NCBI RefSeq assembly: GCF_002013465.1
Contig: NZ_MAFC01000020.1
Span: 124,001-188,000 of the forward strand
Length of the DNA stretch: 64,000 bases
Direction: 5' to 3'
From: Mycobacterium sp. D16R12
GTDB taxonomy: Bacteria > Actinomycetota > Actinomycetes > Mycobacteriales > Mycobacteriaceae
The position numbers were made by a program, and so were the translations under genes. Below, one piece after another: positions 45,626 to 54,832 of this stretch. Positions within the stretch are counted from its first letter, which is position 1. Each line of letters begins with the position of its first letter. The notes under the pieces are model-generated. The model worked only from the letters and a program-made list of their open reading frames with translations, made no database searches and was not told the DNA's origin.

Positions 45626-47572
45626 ATGACCGAAGTCAGCACCGAACCGGATCGCTACCCGCCGTCACCGGAGTTTGTGGCGACAGCGAACGCGACCGCC
45701 GACCTCTACGAGGCGGCCGAAGAAGATCGACTCGGGTTCTGGGCGCGGCAGGCGGGCCGCCTGCACTGGAGCGAGCCCTTCGGTGAGGTGCTCGACTGGT
45801 CCGACGCACCATTCGCGAAGTGGTTCGTCGGCGGCAAGCTCAACGTCTCGTACAACTGCGTCGACCGGCACGTGGAGGCCGGCAACGGTGAGCGCGTCGC
45901 CATCCACTGGGAGGGCGAGCCCGGTGACACCCGCACCATCACCTACGCCGAGCTGCTGGCTCAGGTCAGCCAGGCCGCCAACTATCTGACCGAGCTCGGC
46001 CTGGTATCCGGCGACCGGGTGGCGATCTATATGCCCATGCTGCCCGAGGCGATTGTGGCGATGCTGGCGTGCGCGCGGCTGGGCCTGATGCATTCGGTGG
46101 TCTTCGCGGGATTCTCCGCCGCGGCGCTGCGGGCACGCATCGACGACGCCCAGGCCAAGCTGGTCATCACCTCCGACGGCCAATGGCGCCGCGGCGCTGC
46201 GGCCCCGCTGAAGGCCGCTGTGGACGAAGCGCTAGGCGGCGAGCCGAGTTCCGTCGAACATGTTCTCGTGGTGCGCCGCACCGAGATTCCCGTCGAATGG
46301 ACCCAGGGTCGCGACGTGTGGTGGCACGAGACGGTTACTCACGCCGATACCACTCACGTCCCCGAGGCGTTTGATTCCGAGCATCCGCTGTTCCTGCTGT
46401 ACACCTCGGGAACGACCGGAAAGCCCAAGGGGATCGTGCATACCTCGGGCGGCTTCCTGACGCAGACCTCGTACACGCATTTCAACATTTTCGACCTCAA
46501 GCCCGAGACCGACGTGTACTGGTGCACAGCCGATATCGGCTGGGTCACCGGCCACACGTACATCGTCTACGGCCCACTGTCCAACGGCGCCACCCAGGTG
46601 GTGTACGAGGGCACACCCACCTCCCCGAACGAGCACCGGCATTTCGAGATCATCGAAAAGTACGGCGTCACCATCTATTACATCGCACCCACATTGGTGC
46701 GGACGTTCATGAAGTGGGGCCGCGAGATCCCGCTCGCGCATGATCTATCCAGCCTGCGACTGCTCGGCAGCGTCGGCGAGCCGATCAACCCGGAGGCGTG
46801 GCGCTGGTACCGGGAGGTCATCGGCGGCAACCGTACCCCCATCGTCGACACGTGGTGGCAGACCGAGACCGGCTCGGCGATGATCTCCCCGCTGCCTGGT
46901 ATCACCGACACCAAACCCGGCTCCGCGATGCGTGCGTTGCCCGGCGTCTCCGCGAAAATCGTTGACGACGACGGGAATCGGCTGGAGCCGGCGAGCGGCG
47001 ATGAGCCGGTCACCGGATATCTGGTTCTCGATCAGCCGTGGCCGTCGATGCTGCGCGGCATCTGGGGCGACCCGGAGCGTTTCAAGGAGACCTACTGGTC
47101 GCGCTACGCCGACAAGGGCTGGTACTTCGCCGGTGACGGCGCCCGCTATGACAGCGACGGCGCCATCTGGGTGTTGGGTCGCATTGATGACGTCATGAAC
47201 ATCTCCGGTCACCGGATCTCCACCGCCGAGGTGGAATCCGCACTCGTCGGACATGAAGGTGTCGCCGAGGCAGCCGTCGTCGGGGCCTCCGACGACACAA
47301 CAGGACAGGCCATCGTGGCGTTCGTGATTCTGAAGGCCAGCCACACCGTCGAGGGCGACGAGCTCGTCTCACACCTGAAAGCTCAGGTTTCCAAGGAGAT
47401 TTCGCCCATTGCCAAGCCGCGCGAGATTCACGTGGTACCCGAGCTGCCCAAGACTCGTAGCGGCAAGATCATGCGACGGCTGCTGCGTGACGTGGCCGAG
47501 GGACGCGAGCTGGGCGATACCTCGACACTGGTCGACCCGAGCGTCTTCGAGGCGATCAGGGCCAGCAAGTAG
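45626..47572 (+). CDS. acs: Acetyl-CoA synthetase
   Basis: A 648-residue AMP-forming acetyl-CoA synthetase (Rv3667-like). The adenylation motif YTSGTTGKPKG (A3) and the TWWQTETG (A5) motif with the acetate-pocket Trp are intact. The acetylation-sensitive Lys is in KTRSGKIMRR near the C-terminus, the target of cAMP-responsive protein acetyltransferase in mycobacteria. ATG 45626 (MTEVSTE) fits the family and has a nearby AAAGG; ATG 45605 adds seven residues. It allows growth on acetate. Confidence 0.96.
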   Translation: MTEVSTEPDRYPPSPEFVATANATADLYEAAEEDRLGFWARQAGRLHWSEPFGEVLDWSDAPFAKWFVGGKLNVSYNCVDRHVEAGNGERVAIHWEGEPGDTRTITYAELLAQVSQAANYLTELGLVSGDRVAIYMPMLPEAIVAMLACARLGLMHSVVFAGFSAAALRARIDDAQAKLVITSDGQWRRGAAAPLKAAVDEALGGEPSSVEHVLVVRRTEIPVEWTQGRDVWWHETVTHADTTHVPEAFDSEHPLFLLYTSGTTGKPKGIVHTSGGFLTQTSYTHFNIFDLKPETDVYWCTADIGWVTGHTYIVYGPLSNGATQVVYEGTPTSPNEHRHFEIIEKYGVTIYYIAPTLVRTFMKWGREIPLAHDLSSLRLLGSVGEPINPEAWRWYREVIGGNRTPIVDTWWQTETGSAMISPLPGITDTKPGSAMRALPGVSAKIVDDDGNRLEPASGDEPVTGYLVLDQPWPSMLRGIWGDPERFKETYWSRYADKGWYFAGDGARYDSDGAIWVLGRIDDVMNISGHRISTAEVESALVGHEGVAEAAVVGASDDTTGQAIVAFVILKASHTVEGDELVSHLKAQVSKEISPIAKPREIHVVPELPKTRSGKIMRRLLRDVAEGRELGDTSTLVDPSVFEAIRASK

Positions 47573-47578
47573 GACCGC

Positions 47579-48328
47579 CTACCCGACCGGGGTGTAACCC
47601 ACTCCGGCGGTGCGGTTCTTGGCGTTGATGTCAGCCAGCACGGTATTGATCGAGTACGTGGTGGTCGGGGTGTGCAGCGGGATGTATTTGATGACGCACA
47701 CCGGCAGCTTGGTCGCGGCGCCGTGGATCATTCCCACCAGTTGTCCGTTCACGGTGACCGGCGCACCCGAGTCTCCCGGTTGTCCGCACACCTGATTGAT
47801 GAATGTGCCGGGCTCAGCTCCGGCGCCGAAGGTCACGCCGCATGAATTGCCGGTGGTGCGTCCCAGCTTGCACGCGATATCACCGGGCTGCGGGTCGGGC
47901 CCGATTCCGGTGATGGTGAAGCCCTTGTAGGTGTTCACCGGCTGCACCTTCTCGGGATCGAACTGGATGGTCGCGTAGTCGTACTGCTCGTTGCCGTTGA
48001 CGAACTTGCCGAGCACGCCCTTCTTGGGAAAGTCCTCCGAGACCACCTGTGAACCCGCACCTCCGCAGTGAGCGGAGGTGAAGCCCACCAGATTGCCCTT
48101 GTTGTCGTGACCGATCGTGGTCAGCGTGCAGAGGGTGTCACCGTTGATGATCAGCCCGGCGCCGCCGCCCATGGGCACCTTGTCATCGGCACCGGCGGCG
48201 GGAGCCGCACCGGCCGGAGTCACGCCCGCGACAAGGCCGAACAGTGCGATCAGCACCGACAACCCGTACCGCATACGCCGCCGAGGTGACCTCATCGGCG
48301 CCCTAGCTTCTTCGCGCATGCCGCTCAT
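47579..48328 (-). CDS. Secreted trypsin-like serine protease (Rv3668c-like)
   Basis: About 249 residues with a signal peptide (RYGLSVLIALFGLVAGVTPAGA, cleavage probably after AGA) following an unusually long basic N-terminus. The S1 triad is visible: His in FTSAHCGG, Asp in YDYATIQF, Ser in CGQPGDSGAPV. Pairs of Cys (SAHC, IACKLG, NSCGV, NQVCGQ, PVCV) suggest disulfides outside the membrane. I favour ATG 48328 because GAAAGG lies 8 bases before; ATG 48346 and later ATGs are possible. Target unknown. Confidence 0.88.
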   Translation of the reverse strand: MSGMREEARAPMRSPRRRMRYGLSVLIALFGLVAGVTPAGAAPAAGADDKVPMGGGAGLIINGDTLCTLTTIGHDNKGNLVGFTSAHCGGAGSQVVSEDFPKKGVLGKFVNGNEQYDYATIQFDPEKVQPVNTYKGFTITGIGPDPQPGDIACKLGRTTGNSCGVTFGAGAEPGTFINQVCGQPGDSGAPVTVNGQLVGMIHGAATKLPVCVIKYIPLHTPTTTYSINTVLADINAKNRTAGVGYTPVG

Positions 48329-48542
48329 CGGTGCAGCCTTTCTCATTCCGGCCGCATCTCTCCCCCGTCGGCCACGCCTGCCCTCATTCTAAACAAGATT
48401 CACACTGGTCACTTCTGTCACAGTGCTATCGATTGGGTAACGACGACCCCGGTCAGACGCGCCGCAGCCTCGGCGCCACCGACGTGGCAACATAGGCCGC
48501 ACGACATCACACCGGACCCGCAAGGGACACGGAGGGAGCACA

Positions 48543-49067
48543 GTGAGCAGCCCTGGAAGCCGCAACTACCGCACGGACAGCAATGGTGTTCCGATCACCG
48601 TCGCAGCCATTCCGCTGTCCGATCCGAGCGCGACCGGCACCGGCGAACCCACCATCGGCAATCTCGTCCGTGATGCCACCTCCCAGGTTTCCGCCCTGGT
48701 GCGCGCCGAGGTCGAGCTGGCCCGCGCCGAGGTAGTCCGGGACGTCAAGAAGGGTGTCGCGGGCAGCATCTTCTTCATCGCGGCTCTCGTGGTCCTGTTC
48801 TACTCGACGTTCTTCTTCTTCTTCTTCGCCGCCGAGATCCTCAAGATCTGGCTGCCCGCCTGGGCCGCCTACTTGATCATCTTCGCCGCGATGGTGTTCG
48901 TCGCCATCCTCGCGGTGCTGATCGGTTTCCTTCAGGTCAGACGAATCCGAGGACCGCGCGACACCATCGCCTCTGTCAAGGAAACACGGACCGTGTTCAC
49001 CTCGCGAGACGACGAGACCCCCGCGCTGACCAAGTCGGCCAAGCCCGCTGACCCGTCGGGCTGGTAA
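48543..49067 (+). CDS. Phage holin-like DUF1469 membrane protein (Rv3669-like)
   Basis: A 174-residue protein with an N-terminal amphipathic region (LVRDATSQVSALVRAEVELARAEVVRDVKKG) followed by two closely spaced helices (about 78-100 and 106-130), the form of DUF1469/holin-superfamily proteins found in non-phage contexts. A run of six Phe in helix 1 is notable. Start GTG 48543 after AGGGAGCA. Position matches Rv3669. Despite the family name there is no phage nearby; function unknown. Confidence 0.85.
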   Translation: MSSPGSRNYRTDSNGVPITVAAIPLSDPSATGTGEPTIGNLVRDATSQVSALVRAEVELARAEVVRDVKKGVAGSIFFIAALVVLFYSTFFFFFFAAEILKIWLPAWAAYLIIFAAMVFVAILAVLIGFLQVRRIRGPRDTIASVKETRTVFTSRDDETPALTKSAKPADPSGW

Positions 49068-49099
49068 CTGATTCACGTCGGCTCGATACCGACACATCC

Positions 49100-50062
49100 A
49101 TGCTGTTTGACCAGACTGCTCGCCACCCCGACCCGTCCGTGGTCCGCATCGTCGGACCATGGCGTCATTTCGACGTGCATGCCAACGGAATTCGGTTTCA
49201 CGTGGTGGAAGCCGAGGCCCCCAGCACACCGACCGTAGCCGTCACCAGCAGACCACTCGTATTGCTGCTACACGGATTCGGTTCCTTCTGGTGGTCATGG
49301 CGCCATCAGCTTCGCGAGCTGACGGATGCCCGCGTGGTGGCGGTCGATCTGCGGGGCTACGGGGGCAGCGACAAGCCACCGCGCGGGTACGACGGCTGGA
49401 CCCTGGCCGGCGACACCGCCGGATTGATTCGCGCCCTGGGGCACACGTCGGCCACGCTGGTCGGGCATGCCGAGGGCGGGCTGGTCTGCTGGGCCACCGC
49501 CAACCTGCATCCGCGCCTTGTCGATGCCATCGCGGTGCTGAGCTCGCCGCACCCGATCGCCTTACGCACCTCCACATTCCGCGGAACCGGACAGGGCGGG
49601 GCACTACTGCCTTCACTCATGCGCTACCAGGTGCCGATCCTCCCGGAGCGCACCCTGACACGTCATCGCGGTGCCGAACTGGAGCGTCTGGTGCGCTCGC
49701 GGGCCGGCGCGCAGTGGACCACCACCGAGGATTTCGCAGAGACCATCACTCAGCTGCGCACCGCGATCGCCATTCCGGGTGTGGCCCATTGCGCACTGGA
49801 GTATCAGCGGTGGGCGGTGCGCAGCCAATTGCGCAGCGAAGGTTGGCGTTTCATGCGCTCAATGAACCGCGAACTGTCCGTCCCGGTGCTGCACCTGCGC
49901 GGCGATACCGATCCCTACGTGCTCGCCGACCCGGTACACCGGTCACTGCGATTCGCGCCGAACGGGCAGTTCGCCGCACTGCGCGGGGTGGGTCACTACG
50001 GCCACGAGGAAGATCCCGCCACCGTCAACGAACACCTACGGAGTTTTATTGGGCGCCGGTGA
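49100..50062 (+). CDS. ephE: EphE-like alpha/beta hydrolase lacking the nucleophile
   Basis: A 320-residue alpha/beta hydrolase in the position of Rv3670 (EphE, annotated epoxide hydrolase). The oxyanion HGFGSFWWSW motif and RGYGGSDKP loop are normal, as are DTDPYVLAD and the His in GVGHYGHEEDP. The nucleophile elbow reads LVGHAEGG, placing Ala where Asp (epoxide hydrolase) or Ser (esterase) should be. So either it is inactive or uses another residue. ATG 49100 is the start. It overlaps the convergent marP 3' end by 27 bases. Confidence 0.82.
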   Translation: MLFDQTARHPDPSVVRIVGPWRHFDVHANGIRFHVVEAEAPSTPTVAVTSRPLVLLLHGFGSFWWSWRHQLRELTDARVVAVDLRGYGGSDKPPRGYDGWTLAGDTAGLIRALGHTSATLVGHAEGGLVCWATANLHPRLVDAIAVLSSPHPIALRTSTFRGTGQGGALLPSLMRYQVPILPERTLTRHRGAELERLVRSRAGAQWTTTEDFAETITQLRTAIAIPGVAHCALEYQRWAVRSQLRSEGWRFMRSMNRELSVPVLHLRGDTDPYVLADPVHRSLRFAPNGQFAALRGVGHYGHEEDPATVNEHLRSFIGRR

Positions 50063-51301
50063 CTGCGGCCCATTGACGGGCTGCTCCGGCGACTTACTGG
50101 CCTCGGGTGCGGAGATGCAACTGCCGGTGCCAACGGGCTCGACAAGCTCCGCCTTGGCCAGCTGATCCTTGACCTGTTTGGCGGTGAGCGCGAAGCCGGT
50201 GTCGTCATCGTCGATGGCCGCCCCGAAGACCACGCCGAGCACCCGACCTTCCGTGTCGATCAGCGGACCGCCCGAATTACCTTGGAGCACTGAGCCCCGG
50301 ACGGTGTACACCTCGCGGGTGACCGTGGTGGACCGGTAGATGTCCGGGCCATTCAGTTCGATGATCTCACGGACCCGCGCCGGGGTCGCCCTGTAGTTCC
50401 CACCGCCCGGGTAGCCCAGCACAATGGCGTCGTCCCCGGTCTTAGCGGCCTTGGGCGCGAAGACCAGCGGCGCCGCCGGCATGTCCGGAACAGCGAGAAT
50501 CGAAATGTCCGCACTGGGGTCGTAGGCCACCACGCTGGCGTCGAAGGTCTGCCCTGCCGACTCGACCGTGACACTGTTCGTGCCTGCCACCACGTGGGCA
50601 TTCGACATCACTCGGTGCGGGGCGATGACGAATCCGGTTCCCTCAAGCGATTTTTGGCAGCTGCGGGCAATACCCTTGATCTTGACGACACTCGGCTCGG
50701 CTCCGCGTACCACCGGACCGTCGGCCAGGCTCGACTCGGGAGCGTCGACGGCGGCAATCGGGGTCTTTCCGAACGGCTGCAACACACTGGGCAGCCCGGA
50801 AGTATCCAGCAGCTTCGACAGATCGTTGGGAACCTTGCGGAGTTGGTCCGGGGCGTACTTGTCGACCTGGCTGAGCACCTTCGATTCACGTGCTGCCGCA
50901 GAGATATTCGGCTGTGCAGAGCTTTGCATCGGGATGGACAGCAGCCACGCGGCAATCAGGACGGCCGCAACCTGCAGCACCACACCCACCACCGAATCGC
51001 CGGCACGCAGCGCCCGATTCTTGATGGCGCCACGCATGGCCCGGCCCAGTACCACGCCCGCGACCTCGCCGATGACCACCAGCACAAGGATGAGCAAGAG
51101 GGAGGCGAACAGCTTGGTGCGCGCCCCTTCCAGGTTGCCCACCACATGCGGGGCCAGCATGATTCCCGCCACCGCGCCCAGAATCACCCCGACGAAGGAC
51201 ATCAGGGAACCCAATGCACCGGAACGCCATCCGGATACCGCGGCGATGAACGCCACAGCGATGACGGCGATATCAAGCCACTGCGATGGATTCAGGTTCA
51301 T
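50036..51301 (-). CDS. marP: Membrane serine protease MarP
   Basis: A 421-residue protein (Rv3671c-like): four N-terminal membrane helices (about residues 8-125, CvpA-like), a linker, then a periplasmic chymotrypsin-like protease. The triad is His236 (SNAHVVAG), Asp265 (ADISIL) and Ser343 (QGNSGGPL); the Ser number equals the one known for M. tuberculosis MarP. Cys215 and the C-terminal Cys of TGSCIS fit a disulfide. MarP is needed for acid resistance in M. tuberculosis, activating the hydrolase RipA. Start ATG 51301. A Pro-rich C-terminal tail of about 20 residues is extra. Confidence 0.95.
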   Translation of the reverse strand: MNLNPSQWLDIAVIAVAFIAAVSGWRSGALGSLMSFVGVILGAVAGIMLAPHVVGNLEGARTKLFASLLLILVLVVIGEVAGVVLGRAMRGAIKNRALRAGDSVVGVVLQVAAVLIAAWLLSIPMQSSAQPNISAAARESKVLSQVDKYAPDQLRKVPNDLSKLLDTSGLPSVLQPFGKTPIAAVDAPESSLADGPVVRGAEPSVVKIKGIARSCQKSLEGTGFVIAPHRVMSNAHVVAGTNSVTVESAGQTFDASVVAYDPSADISILAVPDMPAAPLVFAPKAAKTGDDAIVLGYPGGGNYRATPARVREIIELNGPDIYRSTTVTREVYTVRGSVLQGNSGGPLIDTEGRVLGVVFGAAIDDDDTGFALTAKQVKDQLAKAELVEPVGTGSCISAPEASKSPEQPVNGPQSPAPNKTP

Positions 51302-52062
51302 ACCGACCCTCCCAGGTGCTCGGCCAGTAGGTCATCAAGATCACGAAGGTTACGAGTGTCCCACGGCTGCGCCCAGCCGGACACTTCCAGCATCGCCGCG
51401 ATGATCTGCCCGGTGAAACCCCACACCAGCATCCCCGGCAGCAGGAAGGCCGGGCCGCTGTAACGAATACCAAAAGTCTTCTTGGTCACCATGATCCGGT
51501 TCGCCGGGTTGACGAGGTCACCGATCTTCACGCGCGAAACCTCGGCGGTCTCGCCCGGGTCGACGGCGAGGACCGGACCCGGATCGGGTGAGTACGCGAG
51601 CACGGGTGAGACGTGGAAACCGGACGGAGGAATGAACAGCGGGTCCATCACCGTCAGCGGCTGCACGCGGACGGGGTCCAGCCCCGTCTCCTCGTGTGCC
51701 TCCCGCAATGCCGTTCCCACCGGTCCCCCGTCACCGGGATCGGTGGCACCACCGGGAAACGACACCTGGCCGCTGTGTTGACGCAAGGTCGATGCCCGCA
51801 CCGTCAGCAACAGATCTGCCTCGGTGGGGTCGGTGATCGTTCCATCGGCGGATACCAGCACCAAAACTGCCGCCGGTCGCCCGGAGGAGGGCAGCTGGCG
51901 CGCCCGCAGCACCGCCTTGATCGCGGGGTGTACGCCGCGGCCATAGATGTCTTTGACACCCGCGGCGTTGTCCACCAGCGGTCGCATCCAGTCAGGCGCA
52001 GCATTGGGTGTCAACGGCGCCGTCGCCAATCCTCTTCGCGCATGCGGCTCATCGGCAGTCAC
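51298..52062 (-). CDS. NUDIX hydrolase, CoA pyrophosphatase-like (Rv3672c)
   Basis: A 254-residue NUDIX protein. The UPF0035 segment LLLTVRASTLRQHSGQVSFPGG precedes the Nudix box, which ends TALREAHEETGL; this combination marks the NudL/CoA-diphosphatase group. In the box the first Glu position reads Asp (GGATDPGD). It should cleave CoA to phosphopantetheine and adenosine 3',5'-bisphosphate. Its stop overlaps the marP start by 4 bases, so it is in the Rv3674c-Rv3671c operon. Confidence 0.92.
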   Translation of the reverse strand: MTADEPHARRGLATAPLTPNAAPDWMRPLVDNAAGVKDIYGRGVHPAIKAVLRARQLPSSGRPAAVLVLVSADGTITDPTEADLLLTVRASTLRQHSGQVSFPGGATDPGDGGPVGTALREAHEETGLDPVRVQPLTVMDPLFIPPSGFHVSPVLAYSPDPGPVLAVDPGETAEVSRVKIGDLVNPANRIMVTKKTFGIRYSGPAFLLPGMLVWGFTGQIIAAMLEVSGWAQPWDTRNLRDLDDLLAEHLGGSV

Positions 52063-52065
52063 GAC

Positions 52066-52719
52066 CTAGAACCTCACTCCCAACGCTTGCTCCACCTCGG
52101 CACCGATCTCATTCGCCGAAGTGAACGAACGCGGTAGCACTCGGGCAACGCTACCGTCCGCACGGATCAAAATTGTTGTGGGCATGACATTCGGTGACTT
52201 CAGCGCGGCCGCGATGCGGCGGGCTCCATCCTGGATCATCGGCAGCCGGACGTGAAGCTCGGCGAGCTTGGCCAGCCCGGCGGCCTCATTCTCGTCCTGA
52301 TGCACCGTCACAACGGTCAGCTTGTCGCCCGCGCGGCGCTGCACCTCGGCCATCGCCGGCAGCTCATCGGCACACGGGCCACACCAGTAGGCCCACAGAT
52401 TCAGCACCACCGCACGCCCGGCGAGCACAGCACCAACCGGCACCTTGACCCCACTGCATTCCAGCGTTATCCCGGCCAGTTCCGGCATGCCCGGGGCACT
52501 GCCCGCGGTCGGGCATGGCGGCAGTTGCGCCTGGCGGCGCAGTTCGGCGAGGGCTTCGGGGGTGTCGGCGTCTCGGCGTTCCCGGGCCGCGACGGGATCT
52601 TGTCCCCGCGGCCCGCGCTGCCGCTCATCGTGTTGTTGCGACAACATGACGGTGATCAGCGCGGCGACCAGCACCACCCCGACGATCGTCCACCGTGCCC
52701 CGGTGCTGAGCCGAGCCAT
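52066..52719 (-). CDS. Membrane-anchored thioredoxin-like protein (Rv3673c)
   Basis: A 217-residue TlpA/ResA-type protein. A hydrophobic anchor (about residues 10-28) is followed by the thioredoxin domain, in which the CxxC motif is WCGPC in WAYWCGPCADELP. Cys in PPCPTAG and LECSGV could form a further disulfide. The redox domain faces outside. ATG 52719. It lies 3 bases from the NUDIX gene and 2 from nth, inside an operon. It probably acts in disulfide exchange for secreted proteins; partner unknown. Confidence 0.92.
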   Translation of the reverse strand: MARLSTGARWTIVGVVLVAALITVMLSQQHDERQRGPRGQDPVAARERRDADTPEALAELRRQAQLPPCPTAGSAPGMPELAGITLECSGVKVPVGAVLAGRAVVLNLWAYWCGPCADELPAMAEVQRRAGDKLTVVTVHQDENEAAGLAKLAELHVRLPMIQDGARRIAAALKSPNVMPTTILIRADGSVARVLPRSFTSANEIGAEVEQALGVRF

Positions 52720-52720
52720 G

Positions 52721-53518
52721 TCACAACCCGGCCAGGGCCAGCAAGTGCTCGGTTTCCGGACCCTTCACCAGCGGCGCCGCCAGCTCGGGATCCGTCGGGC
52801 CCAGCCCGTACGACGGACAATCCTTGGCCAATACGCACACCCCGCAGGCGGGCTTTCGGGCATGGCATACGCGCCGGCCGTGGAAGATCACCCGATGACT
52901 GAGCAGGGTCCATTCCTTGCGTTCGATGAGCTCGCCGACGATGTGCTCGACCTTGACCGGGTCCTCTTCCTCGGTCCATCCCCAACGCCGCACCAGCCGC
53001 CCAAAATGCGTGTCGACGGTGATGCCAGGAATGTCAAAGGCGTTGCCCAGGACAACGTTTGCGGTCTTGCGGCCAACGCCGGGCAGTGTGACCAAGTCCT
53101 TCAGGCGCGGCGGCACCTCGCCGCCGTATCGCTCCACCAGTTGGGTTCCCAGCCCGATGATCGAGTTCGCCTTGTTCCGGTAGAAGCCGGTGGTGCGGAT
53201 CATTTCTTCGAGTTCGGCCCGATTGGCCCCCGCGTAGTCCTCCGCGGTGCGGTACTTGGCGAACAACGCGGGGGTCACCATGTTGACCCGGACATCGGTG
53301 CACTGCGCCGACAAGATGGTGGCGACCGTCAATTCCAGCGGCGTGGTGAAATCGAGTTCGCAGTAAACGTGTGGAAATGCCTGCGCCAGAGTCCGATTCA
53401 TCCGGCGCGCACGACGGACCAGTCCCGCGTGCGTCTCGGCCTTCCGCGCCCGGACCGGGGCTGTCGTCTTCGCCGTCGATTTCGCTCTGGGCTTAGAGGC
53501 CGATCCGGTCACAGACAC
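52721..53518 (-). CDS. nth: Endonuclease III
   Basis: A 265-residue DNA glycosylase/AP lyase for oxidized pyrimidines. The helix-hairpin-helix is LPGVGRKTA with catalytic Lys, the catalytic Asp is in VDTHFGR, and the 4Fe-4S cluster ligands follow the C-x6-C-x2-C-x5-C pattern ([17 protein letters not shown]). A basic N-terminal extension of about 35 residues (Lys/Arg/Ala-rich) precedes the core and is longer than in E. coli. Start 53518; the first gene of the operon nth - thioredoxin - NUDIX - marP. Confidence 0.96.
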   Translation of the reverse strand: MSVTGSASKPRAKSTAKTTAPVRARKAETHAGLVRRARRMNRTLAQAFPHVYCELDFTTPLELTVATILSAQCTDVRVNMVTPALFAKYRTAEDYAGANRAELEEMIRTTGFYRNKANSIIGLGTQLVERYGGEVPPRLKDLVTLPGVGRKTANVVLGNAFDIPGITVDTHFGRLVRRWGWTEEEDPVKVEHIVGELIERKEWTLLSHRVIFHGRRVCHARKPACGVCVLAKDCPSYGLGPTDPELAAPLVKGPETEHLLALAGL

Positions 53519-53645
53519 AAGCCCAGGGTAGCCGGAGGCTGAGACACCGCACGGGCGAGCACGTCCACCGATTGCACCCGTGCGCAGGACAAACCGGTTG
53601 TTTTTCGTGACCTCGTCGAGATCTTGGGCGTGTTTACTTCAACCC

Positions 53646-54047
53646 GTGTCGGGCCTATTCGGTTTGTTGGTACCCGGACTTCTCATGCTTGCCAGCCTTG
53701 GGCTGGGAAGGCTGGAAGCCGGGTTGATGCGGCATACCTTGCAACCAAGTGAGGTCGCCGATTTTCTGGACCAAGCAAGTCCATCGGATATGAATCGGCT
53801 CGCGCGCGACGGCATGCCGTCGGCTATCGAGGGTTTGCACCAGCGTCAGTTGCAACGCATCGAGCCGTCGTTGGAGGCGGTGTACGAGGCCACCACAAAC
53901 GGCTACAACCAGCCACGAGTCAACGGTCCGTCCATGAAGCCCCCGCGAATCGGCGGTACCTCCAGCCTGCGCGATGAGGGTGTGCACTCCATGCGCTCCC
54001 GGCATTCGGTGGTGGATTCACTGCGTGCCGGTGGGGCAGCGGTGTAG
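53646..54047 (+). CDS. Small membrane protein (Rv3675-like)
   Basis: A 133-residue protein from GTG 53646 (VSGLFGLLVPGLLMLASLG). One N-terminal membrane helix (about residues 3-20) is followed by a soluble tail with FLDQASPSDMNRLARDG, QRQLQRIEPSLEAVYEA, and a low-complexity end. The frame open from 53580 is upstream sequence. Position just before crp, on the same strand, matches Rv3675. Function unknown; it is divergent from nth. Confidence 0.78.
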   Translation: MSGLFGLLVPGLLMLASLGLGRLEAGLMRHTLQPSEVADFLDQASPSDMNRLARDGMPSAIEGLHQRQLQRIEPSLEAVYEATTNGYNQPRVNGPSMKPPRIGGTSSLRDEGVHSMRSRHSVVDSLRAGGAAV

Positions 54048-54138
54048 CTTGGATCACGTTCTTTAGCGACTTGGCCTCTAGACTCATGTCGAGCAGGCCA
54101 GCGCAAGCATGACCAACGAATTTGGGTAAGGGGCAAAC

Positions 54139-54813
54139 GTGGACGAGATCCTGGCCAGGGCCGGAATCTTCCAGGGTGTCGAACCGACTGCCATCTCGGC
54201 GCTGACGAAGCAGCTGCAGCCGGTTGACTTTCCGCGCGGACATACGGTGTTCGCCGAGGGCGAGCCTGGCGACCGTCTGTACATCATCATCACCGGCAAG
54301 GTGAAGATCGGACGCCGGTCACCCGACGGCCGTGAGAACCTGCTGACGATCATGGGACCGTCGGACATGTTCGGTGAGCTGTCGATCTTCGACCCCGGGC
54401 CCCGGACGTCCAGCGCCACCACCATCACCGAGGTGCGCGCAGTGTCGATGGACCGGGACGCGTTGCGCGCCTGGATCGCCGACCGTCCGGAGATCGCCGA
54501 GCAGCTACTGCGCGTGCTGGCTCGCCGCCTGCGCCGCACCAACAACAATCTCGCCGATTTGATCTTCACCGACGTGCCCGGCCGCGTGGCCAAGCAGCTA
54601 CTGCAGCTGGCCCAGCGGTTCGGCACCCAGGAGGGCGGCGCGCTGCGCGTGACGCACGACCTGACGCAGGAGGAGATCGCTCAGCTGGTGGGAGCGTCCC
54701 GCGAGACCGTGAACAAGGCGCTGGCCGATTTCGCGCACCGCGGCTGGATCCGGCTGGAGGGCAAGAGCGTTCTGATCTCCGACTCGGAGCGTCTGGCCCG
54801 CCGCGCGCGCTAG
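54139..54813 (+). CDS. crp: cAMP receptor protein Crp
   Basis: A 224-residue Crp/Fnr regulator (Rv3676-like). The cyclic nucleotide-binding domain (about residues 10-125) has [21 protein letters not shown] and [18 protein letters not shown], with the phosphate-cassette Arg and Ser/Thr. The winged helix DNA-binding domain has [22 protein letters not shown] near residues 180-200. It links to the adenylate cyclase at 16013. M. tuberculosis Crp binds TGTGA-N6-TCACA. GTG 54139 is the start. Confidence 0.97.
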   Translation: MDEILARAGIFQGVEPTAISALTKQLQPVDFPRGHTVFAEGEPGDRLYIIITGKVKIGRRSPDGRENLLTIMGPSDMFGELSIFDPGPRTSSATTITEVRAVSMDRDALRAWIADRPEIAEQLLRVLARRLRRTNNNLADLIFTDVPGRVAKQLLQLAQRFGTQEGGALRVTHDLTQEEIAQLVGASRETVNKALADFAHRGWIRLEGKSVLISDSERLARRAR

Positions 54814-54832
54814 TGCATCAGCGTGATGCACT
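54812..54832. terminator. Bidirectional hairpin between crp and the EamA gene
   Basis: AGTGCATCA (54812-54820) and TGATGCACT (54824-54832) are perfect 9-base arms around GCG. It overlaps the crp stop codon and the last codons and stop of the convergent EamA-family gene (TGA at 54820-54818). No strong T-tract follows on either side. Confidence 0.6.

Noticed and set aside
48543..49067. Prophage remnant suggested by the holin-like family
   Set aside because: Only the family name points to phage; the gene is at its conserved chromosomal place and no phage genes flank it.
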